A stretch of DNA of 50,644 nucleotides, taken from Erysipelotrichaceae bacterium. Its GTDB lineage: Bacteria; Bacillota_I; Bacilli_A; Erysipelotrichales; Erysipelotrichaceae. Below are positions 33,639 through 41,476 of this stretch, in pieces (position 1 is the first letter of the stretch; each line of letters begins with the position of its first letter). The stretch lies in the NCBI GenBank assembly GCA_017432895.1, contig JAFRIG010000027.1, forward strand, positions 1-50,644, in the 5' to 3' direction. The notes under the pieces are model-generated. The model made no database searches. It was not told the DNA's origin and saw only the letters and a list, made by a program, of their open reading frames with translations. Position numbers and translations under genes: made by a program.

Positions 33639-34223
33639 ATGACCAATATCCTCGCACTATTAAATGACGAAGAACGTCAGCTCTATAAGACTATCAGACT
33701 CTCAAAAGAAGAGACGCTTTTTCATGAGGACGATCTTTGTGAAGAGATCGGTATCATCGTGGAAGGCCAGGTCGCCATCATCTCTTATCTGGATGACGGT
33801 AAGGAGATGGTCTTCAACCGTCTGGATAAAGGTGGGATCTTCGGCAACAATCTGATCTTCTCCTCCTCCCCCTACTATAAGGGCAACGTCATCGCGCAAA
33901 GTGAAAGTGAGATCGCTCTTCTCAAAAAAGACGATCTGTTTAAACTCCTGGAATCAAACAGTGATTTCATGATCGAATATCTCAAGATCCTCTCTGACCA
34001 GGGTAAACAGCTCAATGCCAAGATCAGACTGCTCTCCCTTGCTTCAGCTCAGGATCGTTTCATCTATTACATGTACGACCACAAAAAACAGATCACCTAC
34101 ACTTCCTTAAACGATCTGGCCAAAGATCTCTATCTCAGCCGTGAGACTCTTTCCCGGCTTTTAAGCCGGATGAGCAGCGAAAAACGTATTAAAAAACAGG
34201 GAAAAACGCTAAGATTGTTATAA
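33639..34223 (+). CDS. CRP/FNR-family transcriptional regulator
   Basis: 194 aa from ATG 33639; an in-frame TTG lies 4 codons upstream, inside the dyad. N-terminal cyclic-nucleotide-binding-like beta roll (about 5-110), dimer helix, and C-terminal winged helix (from about 150). The recognition helix SRETLSR (167-173) keeps the Arg-Glu-x3-Arg pattern with which E. coli CRP reads TGTGA. The phosphate-binding cassette lacks the usual Glu and Arg, and there is no FNR-type cysteine set, so the ligand is unknown. Likely regulates itself and the divergent importer. Confidence 0.9.
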   Translation: MTNILALLNDEERQLYKTIRLSKEETLFHEDDLCEEIGIIVEGQVAIISYLDDGKEMVFNRLDKGGIFGNNLIFSSSPYYKGNVIAQSESEIALLKKDDLFKLLESNSDFMIEYLKILSDQGKQLNAKIRLLSLASAQDRFIYYMYDHKKQITYTSLNDLAKDLYLSRETLSRLLSRMSSEKRIKKQGKTLRLL

Positions 34224-34248
34224 TATATATAAAAAAGAGGGCAACACT

Positions 34249-35274
34249 ATGTTTTCATTTGCGAACGACTATTCCGAAGGCGCCTGTCCCAAAGTACTCA
34301 GCGCCCTGATCCAGACCAACAACGTTCAATGTACCGGCTATGGCCTCGACATCTTTTGCCAATCGGCCGCCGACATCATCAAAAAGACCCTGGAACACGA
34401 TGACATCGATGTTCATTTCATTACCGGCGGTACGCCCTGCAACGTCGTGGCGATCTCGACTTTAAGAGCCCATGAAGCGGTCATCGCCGTCGAATCGGGT
34501 CACATCAACGTCCATGAGACCGGAGCCGTTGAAGCAGCCGGCCATAAGATAATTACTGTCAAAGGCCGCAATGGCAAGATCACCCCGGACGAGATCAGAA
34601 AAGTCGTCGCAGCCAATCCGGATGAACACTCCGTCAAGCCCAAGATGGTCTTTATTTCCAATGCCACGGAATTCGGCACAATCTACAAGAAACAGGAACT
34701 CGCCGACATCTACTCCGTCTGCAAAGAACTTGATCTCTATCTCTATCTTGACGGTGCCAGACTTGGCAATGCCTTAGTCGCAACGGGCAACGATCTTTCT
34801 TTCAAAGACATCTGCGATCTGGCCGATATGTTCTATATCGGCGGTACCAAAAACGGTGGCCTGATTGGCGAAGCGATGGTCATCAAAAACGATGCTCTAA
34901 AGGAAGACTTCCGCTACCTGATCAAGCAGCACTGCTCGATGCTGGCGAAAGGCCGTTTGATCGGTGTGCAGTTCATCGCCATGCTGGAAGACAAGACCTA
35001 TCTGGACAATGCCCGCAATGCCAATATCATGGCCCAGGCCCTGAAATACATCTTCGTCCAGTACGGCATCCCGATGTACATCGACTCCCCCACCAACCAG
35101 ATCTTCCCGGTCCTTGACAATAAGCTTCTGGAAAAGATCAAGACCAGCTACGAGATCACGGAGTGGGGTCCCTACGACGAAGACCACACGATCTGCCGCT
35201 TTGTCTGTTCCTGGGCTACCAAGAAAAGCGACATCCAGGATTTCTACAACGACCTGGTAACTTACGTAAACTAA
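34249..35274 (+). CDS. ltaE: low-specificity L-threonine aldolase
   Basis: PLP enzyme that splits threonine or allo-threonine to glycine and acetaldehyde. 341 aa. Schiff-base Lys201 in GGTKNGG, cofactor Asp168 in LDGAR, and His85 in ESGHINV stacking on the ring. GAGGG lies 8 nt before the ATG. A TATAAT overlaps the stop codon of the regulator gene upstream (34219-34224), so it likely has its own promoter. Ends at a strong terminator. Confidence 0.93.
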   Translation: MFSFANDYSEGACPKVLSALIQTNNVQCTGYGLDIFCQSAADIIKKTLEHDDIDVHFITGGTPCNVVAISTLRAHEAVIAVESGHINVHETGAVEAAGHKIITVKGRNGKITPDEIRKVVAANPDEHSVKPKMVFISNATEFGTIYKKQELADIYSVCKELDLYLYLDGARLGNALVATGNDLSFKDICDLADMFYIGGTKNGGLIGEAMVIKNDALKEDFRYLIKQHCSMLAKGRLIGVQFIAMLEDKTYLDNARNANIMAQALKYIFVQYGIPMYIDSPTNQIFPVLDNKLLEKIKTSYEITEWGPYDEDHTICRFVCSWATKKSDIQDFYNDLVTYVN

Positions 35275-35297
35275 AATAGGATCAACGATCCTATTTT
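35273..35297. terminator. bidirectional terminator between ltaE and the S66 peptidase
   Basis: AAAATAGGATC-AAC-GATCCTATTTT, an 11-bp perfect stem with a 3-nt loop, T-rich on both sides, between convergent genes. Confidence 0.9.
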
Positions 35298-36268
35298 AAT
35301 TTGAAAGCGATCTTTCCTTTTCCCTCACTGTAACTTACCTTTATCAAAGCACCGTTGATCAGTGTCATTGCCGGATCGGTATGGCCGATATCCATCTCAC
35401 AGATATGAGGGATCTTCCCCAAAGCCTTATCGGCTGCCTTGATATAATCAAGTTTTTTGTCTTCGACATTAGGGAAAGCCGGACGCGAGATCATTACGCC
35501 GGTACAATGATCGAACCAGCCGGCGTTTTTATATTGCAGGAGTGACAGATAGAAATCATAGGAAGACTTGTTGAAGATGTCCAGATACCAGACGATGCCG
35601 TCTTCCTTATATTTCGCAAGAAACTCATTGGTATGATCAAAACGGGTACCGATCAGCTTGTCGATGACCTCCAGACAGCCGCCGATCAGCCGACCGGAAA
35701 ATTCAACATCGTTTTTGGCGATCCACCTCACAGGTTTGGGATCGTCGATATCATTGATCGTATCCAGGAAAGTATTGTATGTCTTATAGGAATGCTGGGT
35801 ATTGGTCTTGCCGCTTAAATAATCAAAGAAGACTTTCTGCGGCTTGTCTTTTTCAAAAGTGAAACCGGCGCCATTAAAACCGTAAAGCGTCGCCACATCC
35901 AGCATCGTCGTCACCGTAAAAAGCAGATTGGTCGGATCGGATGCTCCACTTAACCACTTGGGATTTTTCCTGATCGCTTCAAAGTCAACGTACGGAAGCA
36001 TCTCCAGCATGAAATCCCCACCTGCCGCACAAATGATCGCCTTGACTTCAGGATCTTTGACCAGTTCATTTAATTCCTTGCCTCTTCTGGAAGCTGAAGC
36101 CGAACGCACATCATCTCTTCTTACCGATGCGCTCTCCTTTACAAGATAGCCCTTTTCTTTTAATACTTCCAATGATGTCTCATAAGCTTCCAGCTTGTGA
36201 CCGACACCGGCACTTGGAGCACAAATGCCGATCAGATCATCTTTTTTCAAAAATTCAGGATAGATCAT
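35291..36268 (-). CDS. S66-family LD-carboxypeptidase (LdcA/MccF-like)
   Basis: 325 aa, cytoplasmic serine peptidase with a Ser-Glu-His triad. N-terminal GICAPSAG, nucleophile Ser in SGASDPTNLLF, and a C-terminal MDIGHTDPAMTLINGA holding the catalytic His. Family members trim the muropeptide tetrapeptide (LdcA) or cleave microcin-C-type adenylates (MccF); the sequence alone does not decide. AGAGGT precedes the ATG. The promoter is an extended -10 (TGATATAAT) next to a perfect dyad. Confidence 0.88.
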   Translation of the reverse strand: MIYPEFLKKDDLIGICAPSAGVGHKLEAYETSLEVLKEKGYLVKESASVRRDDVRSASASRRGKELNELVKDPEVKAIICAAGGDFMLEMLPYVDFEAIRKNPKWLSGASDPTNLLFTVTTMLDVATLYGFNGAGFTFEKDKPQKVFFDYLSGKTNTQHSYKTYNTFLDTINDIDDPKPVRWIAKNDVEFSGRLIGGCLEVIDKLIGTRFDHTNEFLAKYKEDGIVWYLDIFNKSSYDFYLSLLQYKNAGWFDHCTGVMISRPAFPNVEDKKLDYIKAADKALGKIPHICEMDIGHTDPAMTLINGALIKVSYSEGKGKIAFKLK

Positions 36269-36294
36269 ATACCCATACCTCTTCTTTCTCTTAG

Positions 36295-36320
36295 ATTATA
36301 TCAGGTCAATAGAAGACCTG
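36295..36320 (-). promoter_or_regulatory. promoter of the S66 peptidase gene with dyad
   Basis: Extended -10 TGATATAAT on the minus strand (hexamer 36295-36300). Immediately upstream is CAGGTC-N7-GACCTG (36302-36320), a perfect inverted repeat placed where a repressor would compete with RNA polymerase. No -35 hexamer is visible. Confidence 0.55.
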
Positions 36321-36408
36321 GATCCAGTATCCGCAGCTATATCAAGAAAGATTTTCACCCTTAGTGTATATTTGAAAAACTTTTGCAAAATTTATGTATT
36401 TTCATTTG

Positions 36409-36496
36409 GTACTTTTTTCATCCTAAATAGTACTTTTTTTGATAAATCAATTGAATCGACCTTTTAATTGTTTTACAATGAAATTGCATATAGAAT
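36409..36496 (+). promoter_or_regulatory. cspA promoter and upstream direct repeats
   Basis: -35 TTGTTT (36468-36473), 17-bp spacer, -10 TAGAAT (36491-36496). Upstream, GTACTTTTTT occurs twice (36409-36418 and 36430-36439), 21 bp apart, i.e. two helix turns. The 36269-36523 gap holds no gene. Confidence 0.55.
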
Positions 36497-36523
36497 TATT
36501 TTTTTTGCTAGTAAAGGGGTTTT

Positions 36524-36721
36524 ATGACAGGTAAGGTTAAGTGGTTTAATGCCGCTAAGGGTTATGGCTTTATCACCGGGGATGACGGCAAAGAAGTATT
36601 CGTTCATTTCTCAGCTATTAATGTAGACGGATTCAAAACGTTGGATGAAGGCCAGCCGGTTGAATACGATGTCAACGACGGTCCCAAAGGCCCGCAAGCA
36701 GCTAACGTCAATAAGATCTAG
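36524..36721 (+). CDS. cspA: cold-shock protein (CspA family)
   Basis: 65-aa single OB-fold RNA chaperone. The RNA-binding motifs are visible: [12 protein letters not shown] (RNP1) and VFVHFSAI (RNP2). AAAGGGG lies a few bases before the ATG. The predicted leader is only about 20 nt, much shorter than the long cold-responsive leaders of E. coli csp genes. Confidence 0.96.
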   Translation: MTGKVKWFNAAKGYGFITGDDGKEVFVHFSAINVDGFKTLDEGQPVEYDVNDGPKGPQAANVNKI

Positions 36722-36750
36722 GACTTATTGGACGCAAATTAGACCCAGAC

Positions 36751-36776
36751 AAGAGGACTCAGACGAGTTCTTTTTT
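36751..36776 (+). terminator. terminator after cspA
   Basis: AAGAGGACTC-AGAC-GAGTTCTTTT forms a 10-bp stem with several G-T pairs, ending in a T run. Located about 30 nt after the stop. Confidence 0.75.
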
Positions 36777-36784
36777 CATGTTTT

Positions 36785-37423
36785 TTATCTGAACAACAAA
36801 ACGGTAGCCAAAGCGACCAGGCCCTGGCAGATCACATTGGATACTTCGATCTTCCAGTGCACTCTGGGATCCTTAAGATCGGCTTTGATCCCGATCCCGC
36901 ACAGCATTACAAACAGAAAGATCGCCACTCCGCAAAGCAAAGCCGGTATAATATTTCCCTTTTTTATTGAATAAGTTATTAACGATAGATAGATCAGAAC
37001 ATAACCGAAGGCACCGATCAAAACCGCAACGGTATTCATCTTGCGCTTTTTTGAATAAAGCCTGATCAGAAGCAGAATGATGATCAGATCGATGATAAAG
37101 ATCATAACAGGCCTTAAGCCCCATACATATTTAAACAGCATCGAACCCGAAAGAAAGATACCGGTATTCACCAGAAAGACCAGGATCACCGGCATCACGA
37201 ATTTTATGATGCCCAGTCCGACTATCACCTTCCCGGTCGGGATGATGAAACCGAAAAAGATTGACAATATAGCACCGGCGATCAGAATCTTGTCATAAGG
37301 TTTTTCCAGCAAAGGAGCCACATTCCTGATGATCGTGATGATGGTGATACTGTAAAAGAGCGGATTGACATAATCCAGTAATCCCAAGGGAACCGAAAAC
37401 CTGTTGAATCTTTCTTTTTTCAT
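36785..37423 (-). CDS. multi-pass membrane protein, unknown function
   Basis: 212 aa with about six or seven hydrophobic helices (first near 17-40, last near 188-210) and short charged loops such as KKRK at mid-length. No motif I can name. It ends close to the cspA terminator on the opposite strand and starts 18 nt after the DUF3990 gene, so both may share a transcript. Confidence 0.7.
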   Translation of the reverse strand: MKKERFNRFSVPLGLLDYVNPLFYSITIITIIRNVAPLLEKPYDKILIAGAILSIFFGFIIPTGKVIVGLGIIKFVMPVILVFLVNTGIFLSGSMLFKYVWGLRPVMIFIIDLIIILLLIRLYSKKRKMNTVAVLIGAFGYVLIYLSLITYSIKKGNIIPALLCGVAIFLFVMLCGIGIKADLKDPRVHWKIEVSNVICQGLVALATVLLFR

Positions 37424-37441
37424 AATCTCTTATATTCCATA

Positions 37442-37975
37442 TCATTCATACTTATGCATGATCTTAACAAGCTGCTGACCAAAGGCTTTCTGATAAGCTT
37501 CCTGTTCCCTTTTCTTTTCTTCAGGAGCGATCCGTCTTATCTTTTCGGATCTGATAAAAGTCAGTTGTTTTAATGCTTTTTCCGTTTTGATGGCGACCTG
37601 GGTGTACTCCGGTCCTACCAGCAGCAGTTTCAAAGCGTCTTCCGCCTCCAGATAACCGCTGCTTAGTATACCCAGAGTATCAAAGATCGTATCGTTGGCG
37701 ATAGGCCCGATGATAACGTCAGCCGTCAAAAGATCCATCGTTCTTCGATTATTATAGATATATTCAAACCATTCCTCATTTCGCTTGAAGACATGGATAT
37801 TCAAGCCCTCTTCATCCAATTCATACTCATTCACAACAGCTTCTTCTTTTGCCCAGCGATAAGTAAAGTCCTTGTCGGGAGTCAGATAAAAACCCCAGCC
37901 GAAGTCGGCATTCTTCCGGCCATGATGGATATCGGGATCTATGATCTTCTTTTCGCCTGTGTGATATAGGATCAT
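37442..37975 (-). CDS. DUF3990 protein, ADP-ribosyltransferase-like fold
   Basis: 177 aa, soluble. N-terminal LYHTG, then HHGRKNADFGWGFYLT (17-32) and WA (41-42): the signature of DUF3990, a family placed with ADP-ribosyltransferase folds. Members often sit next to a small partner (DUF3791 or similar) in toxin-antitoxin-like pairs; no such partner is visible here. The start has no ribosome binding site. The C-terminal half is charged and helical. Activity not established. Confidence 0.75.
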   Translation of the reverse strand: MILYHTGEKKIIDPDIHHGRKNADFGWGFYLTPDKDFTYRWAKEEAVVNEYELDEEGLNIHVFKRNEEWFEYIYNNRRTMDLLTADVIIGPIANDTIFDTLGILSSGYLEAEDALKLLLVGPEYTQVAIKTEKALKQLTFIRSEKIRRIAPEEKKREQEAYQKAFGQQLVKIMHKYE

Positions 37976-38017
37976 TTTGTTTTTTTGATTAGAATATCGT
38001 CTCTTATCGATTGCTGA

Positions 38018-38353
38018 TCAGCGCAATATCTTTTCCAAATCTTTACCCTTTGCCAATTCATCCACCAGCTTATCCAGCCAGCGGATCTTTTGCAGCAAGG
38101 GATCTTCGATCTCCTCAACTCTGACACCGCATACGGAACCTTTGATCAAAGCAGCTCTGGGGTTCATCGCCGGAGCATTTTCAAAGAATTCCGCATAAGT
38201 AACATCGGTATCCGCTGTTTTCATATCGTAGCCGGTCAGCCAGCTTATGATCTGATCGACTTCTTTCTTTGTCCGGCCTTTCTTCTCAGCTTTCTGTACC
38301 AGCAAAGGATAGGCCTTTGAGAATTTCATCTCGAAAATGCTTTGTCTTGCCAT
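38018..38353 (-). CDS. DUF2200 family protein
   Basis: 111 aa. Contains the family's features: [32 protein letters not shown] in the first half and ICG-like [30 protein letters not shown] near the end. Widely distributed small protein without known function. No clear ribosome binding site; it starts 23 nt after the stop of the preceding gene. Confidence 0.85.
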   Translation of the reverse strand: MARQSIFEMKFSKAYPLLVQKAEKKGRTKKEVDQIISWLTGYDMKTADTDVTYAEFFENAPAMNPRAALIKGSVCGVRVEEIEDPLLQKIRWLDKLVDELAKGKDLEKILR

Positions 38354-38376
38354 ATATTAGCTTTTAGATAGATGTT

Positions 38377-38733
38377 CTACCATTCCGGAAACAGATCTTC
38401 GCAATAAGCTGCGGTATCATCAGGATCACTGCCCAATATCTCGGCGAAAACCCAGGCGATGCCAAGTGCCGAAAGTTTCATTTCGCCATCGCAATCGATG
38501 TATTCCAGCTCTTCAAGATCACCGGAAATTTCAGCCAGATCGCCGCTGTTTGAATAGATACGCCAGCCATCATCATTAGCTACAAGCGGCCAATCGTTGC
38601 CTTTTGAGCCCTGAATAATTATTTCCATCAGATCTTTCATCACAGCATCATCGGAAAACCCGATTTCATATATGCCCTTTAGCGCCTCATCAGCAGCGTT
38701 CAGGAAACGACGACTGTATTGAATCATGTTCAT
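38377..38733 (-). CDS. small acidic protein, unknown
   Basis: 118 aa from ATG 38733, chosen because GAGGTG lies 6 nt before it; an ATG three codons upstream would be too close. Acidic, soluble, with helices at both ends and an acidic SGDLAEISGDLEELEYIDCDGEM middle. It resembles small immunity or SMI1-like proteins in size and charge only; no firm family match by eye. Confidence 0.6.
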   Translation of the reverse strand: MNMIQYSRRFLNAADEALKGIYEIGFSDDAVMKDLMEIIIQGSKGNDWPLVANDDGWRIYSNSGDLAEISGDLEELEYIDCDGEMKLSALGIAWVFAEILGSDPDDTAAYCEDLFPEW

Positions 38734-38792
38734 AACATGCACCTCATCAAAGTTTTATGTTTTCATTATAAGCTATCACTACTTTGCTTCAC

Positions 38793-39593
38793 TTAGCTGC
38801 TAAGAACCTTCTTTGAAATCAATGCCATCCATGCGGGAAGTGCAGCCATGGGATTGTTTTTCCAGTCGTTTATCCCCTCAAGCTCTTCCGGGCTCTTTTC
38901 CTTAAGTTCATCGTAAGTAAACCAGAAAGAAGCATCTATGGCGGGCAGTTCAGCTAATTCACAGATGTTTAGCCCAGCTTTGATCTGAGAATTGATGATA
39001 TCTTCCATCCGCCAGTGCAGATCCGGGAAAACGTCGTGATAAGACTTGATGATTTCGGGTTCTTTCCAGGCAACATTAGAAAAAGGCCGGTTGAAAGGAT
39101 GCATATCATACACGACCAGATACCCATCCTTCTTCAATACACGAGTTACATTTTGGAACATGCTGTCGATGCCATTTATCCACGTAAGCGTACCGTTAGA
39201 AGTATATACCAGATCATAAGTATCGTCAGGTATATCAGATAGCTTCATCGTATCCTCACAAACAAATTCAATATCCAGGTCCAGCTTTTTCGCAATCTCC
39301 GAAGCGTTTTCAAGCTGTCTTTCGCTGATATCGGACGATGTCACATGACCACCCAGCAGTGCAAAAGCAAAAGCCGCATGATTGTCACCGCTGGAAGGAA
39401 GAAGGATACGTTTGCCTTTAAGATCGGGAAGATATTTGCGGATCAGTTCATATATAGCCGGATGAAAAGCTGACGCGGGATTTTGTACAAGACTGTTTAT
39501 CTTCTCATCCGTCCTTAACGACCCGTACCAATCCGAATCCGCCTTCTCATTCCGGTAGGCTTTGATCCTTTCTGTCAATTCATCGCTGTTCAT
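38793..39593 (-). CDS. SAM-dependent methyltransferase, unknown substrate
   Basis: 266 aa from ATG 39593, with AAGGTGA 6-7 nt upstream. Class I fold: motif I is unusual, ILLPSSGDNHAAFAFALLG instead of a GxGxG loop, followed by SSDIS (acidic strand 2 end), and a YDLVYTSNG post-motif. Family variants with SSGDN at motif I exist. Substrate unknown. Confidence 0.82.
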   Translation of the reverse strand: MNSDELTERIKAYRNEKADSDWYGSLRTDEKINSLVQNPASAFHPAIYELIRKYLPDLKGKRILLPSSGDNHAAFAFALLGGHVTSSDISERQLENASEIAKKLDLDIEFVCEDTMKLSDIPDDTYDLVYTSNGTLTWINGIDSMFQNVTRVLKKDGYLVVYDMHPFNRPFSNVAWKEPEIIKSYHDVFPDLHWRMEDIINSQIKAGLNICELAELPAIDASFWFTYDELKEKSPEELEGINDWKNNPMAALPAWMALISKKVLSS

Positions 39594-39652
39594 CCATCTC
39601 ACCTTCCTCAATTGCAAATTATCCGGAAACATCATACTTCATAAATTATTAT

Positions 39653-40027
39653 CTAAATCACTTTTTTCATGATCCACTTCAGTTCGATCGGAGCGATCTC
39701 GATCACAAAATGATCTTCTGATATACCTGTCATTGGATGAGAATCAGTTATGAATATTTCGGAATTTTCGATCGAAGTATCCTTAAAATCTTCAGCTTTT
39801 CCCATTACGACATATTGCACACCGCTGTAAAGCATCACACCTTCCGCCTCTGCGATCGGGATCGCTTCAAACGGTTTTTCTATATTTACACCCATTTCAT
39901 CCAGGTATGCCGCAAGTTTTGGATAAGTGGCTTTGATCTGTTTGACATAGTTTTGACAATATGTGCAATCGCAGACTTCCTCATCGCTTAACTGTTCATA
40001 ATATTTTTTCGTTTTTTCAATATCCAT
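39653..40027 (-). CDS. small protein with CxCxxC motif, unknown
   Basis: 124 aa from ATG 40027 (AAGGTG upstream). Cys19, Cys21 and Cys24 (VCDCTYCQNYVKQIKATYPKL) suggest metal or redox chemistry at the N-terminus; the rest is predicted alpha/beta with an IEIAPIELKWIMKK C-terminal strand. I recognise the overall pattern from uncharacterised Bacillota proteins but cannot name a function. Confidence 0.7.
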   Translation of the reverse strand: MDIEKTKKYYEQLSDEEVCDCTYCQNYVKQIKATYPKLAAYLDEMGVNIEKPFEAIPIAEAEGVMLYSGVQYVVMGKAEDFKDTSIENSEIFITDSHPMTGISEDHFVIEIAPIELKWIMKKVI

Positions 40028-40165
40028 TTTTACACCTTCATTAATCAACTATTCCAATCGAACATCTTCTTATTCAACAGATCTAAACATCAGACTGAAG
40101 ATCCTCGATCACCTTGCCGATATATTCTTTCATAATAAACATCAATTCTTTGTTCATATCGCCCC

Positions 40166-40900
40166 TTATCTGTTATGCAGGATCAGCTCTACCGTTTGAC
40201 GCTGCTGGTCAGCGGAAGAGATCAAAGCATCTTTATCCCTGTCCTGCTTCCCGTAATTTCCAAACTGGGAGTGATTGCCGCCATCAATGACAAAAGTCCT
40301 GGTGTCAAGCGGCAAATATTGGTCGGCTTCTTTTAATCTTTCCATGTTCAGGATGCCATCTTCAGATCCATAGATGATGATCGCTTTAATGTTTTCATCC
40401 ATCACTTCTGATGGATATGCCGCCAGCATGAAAACACCCGATAGCTTTAAATTATGGCTTGCAGTATAGTTTGCGGCGATCGTTCCGCCAAGGGAATGTC
40501 CGCCGATGTACCAATGGACATAATCATGCTGTTTAATAACCTGATCGGCTTTGTTCATATCAAAGACGGCCAGACGAAAAGGCATCTTGACCAGACAGAC
40601 GTCCATGCCTTCCTGCGCCAGAAGATGCAGCAACGGCGCATAGGATACTTCCTCAACTTTGCCTCCCGGATAGAAGATCAGCGCATCATCTTCGCCAGGT
40701 CCATCAAAGAGCCACCCGTATTCCGTTGTCGTGACAGTCACGATATCATCGCTGTTTAAAGCTGAATAAGCTTCCTGATCCGCATGACAATACTGTTGTA
40801 CATAGATAAAAAAGAATGTGAATAAAAGAAAAATCACAAAAACAGGTATAAACAGTAAATGTCTTTTCCGTATACCGGATCTTTTTTCAATCTTCTTCAT
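40166..40900 (-). CDS. alpha/beta hydrolase, membrane-anchored
   Basis: 244 aa. N-terminal helix (about 13-35) then an alpha/beta hydrolase: nucleophile elbow GHSLGG, acid near YGSEDGI and His in DGGNHSQFG, so the triad looks complete. Probably faces the outside as a membrane-bound esterase or lipase-like enzyme. No obvious ribosome binding site before ATG 40900. Confidence 0.85.
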   Translation of the reverse strand: MKKIEKRSGIRKRHLLFIPVFVIFLLFTFFFIYVQQYCHADQEAYSALNSDDIVTVTTTEYGWLFDGPGEDDALIFYPGGKVEEVSYAPLLHLLAQEGMDVCLVKMPFRLAVFDMNKADQVIKQHDYVHWYIGGHSLGGTIAANYTASHNLKLSGVFMLAAYPSEVMDENIKAIIIYGSEDGILNMERLKEADQYLPLDTRTFVIDGGNHSQFGNYGKQDRDKDALISSADQQRQTVELILHNR

Positions 40901-40960
40901 ATCGCAGTCTAATACCGGATCAAAGGGTTTTCTGCCTGTGTTTATATAAAAATCCGCTTA

Positions 40961-41326
40961 TTATTTATGCTGGAAAACGACTATATAGCTGCCGCTTCCA
41001 TTAGTAAGCAAAGCTACTATCGATGAAACGCTTTCGTGAGCTGTACCGAAGATCGTATAGCCCTGTTTTTCAAAATAGGAAACACCTTCTTCAAAACTGT
41101 CGACATTTACACGCATGCCCAGGAAACCTTCCGAAAAAGAATCAGCCGGAAAATAGGAATGTACCAGATCGATGCGTCTCTTGTTTTCGTTCTCTAAAAC
41201 GGCATAATCAAGATATTCGATTTGCGGTTTATGAATGAGGGTAAAACCCAGATCCTCACTATAGCGTCTGATCTCTTTTTCCATATCTTCCGTATAAAAG
41301 ATCGGATAATAATCTGTAACTTTCAA
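40961..41326 (-). CDS. VOC-superfamily (glyoxalase/bleomycin-resistance-like) protein
   Basis: 121 aa starting at TTG 41326 with AAAGGAG about 8 nt upstream. Two beta-alpha-beta-beta-beta repeats: YYPIFYTEDMEKEIRRYSEDLGF and FLGMRVNVDSFEEGVSYFEKQGY. Metal ligands are not clear. Could be an enzyme or a binding protein of the resistance type. A TATAAT lies in the leader about 30 nt upstream. Confidence 0.82.
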   Translation of the reverse strand: MKVTDYYPIFYTEDMEKEIRRYSEDLGFTLIHKPQIEYLDYAVLENENKRRIDLVHSYFPADSFSEGFLGMRVNVDSFEEGVSYFEKQGYTIFGTAHESVSSIVALLTNGSGSYIVVFQHK

Positions 41327-41476
41327 AATACATCTCCTTTGATTTCTTCACTAATATTATATTCGCTCGACTTATCAAAATCACATTGGCTATTTTCCTG
41401 AATGATCTTTGCAGTCTATGGATCATATAAACAAACCAAAACTAATAATACGTTTTTTGATATTATATACGACGCT

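Noticed and set aside
34850..34870. GGCGGTACC in threonine aldolase resembling a T-box end
   Set aside because: It encodes the PLP-lysine loop GGTKNGG and there is no T-box stem or antiterminator around it.
36840..37400. Possible mobile-element or prophage boundary in the accessory region
   Set aside because: I looked for inverted terminal repeats, integrases, transposases and target duplications around the small-gene run and saw none.
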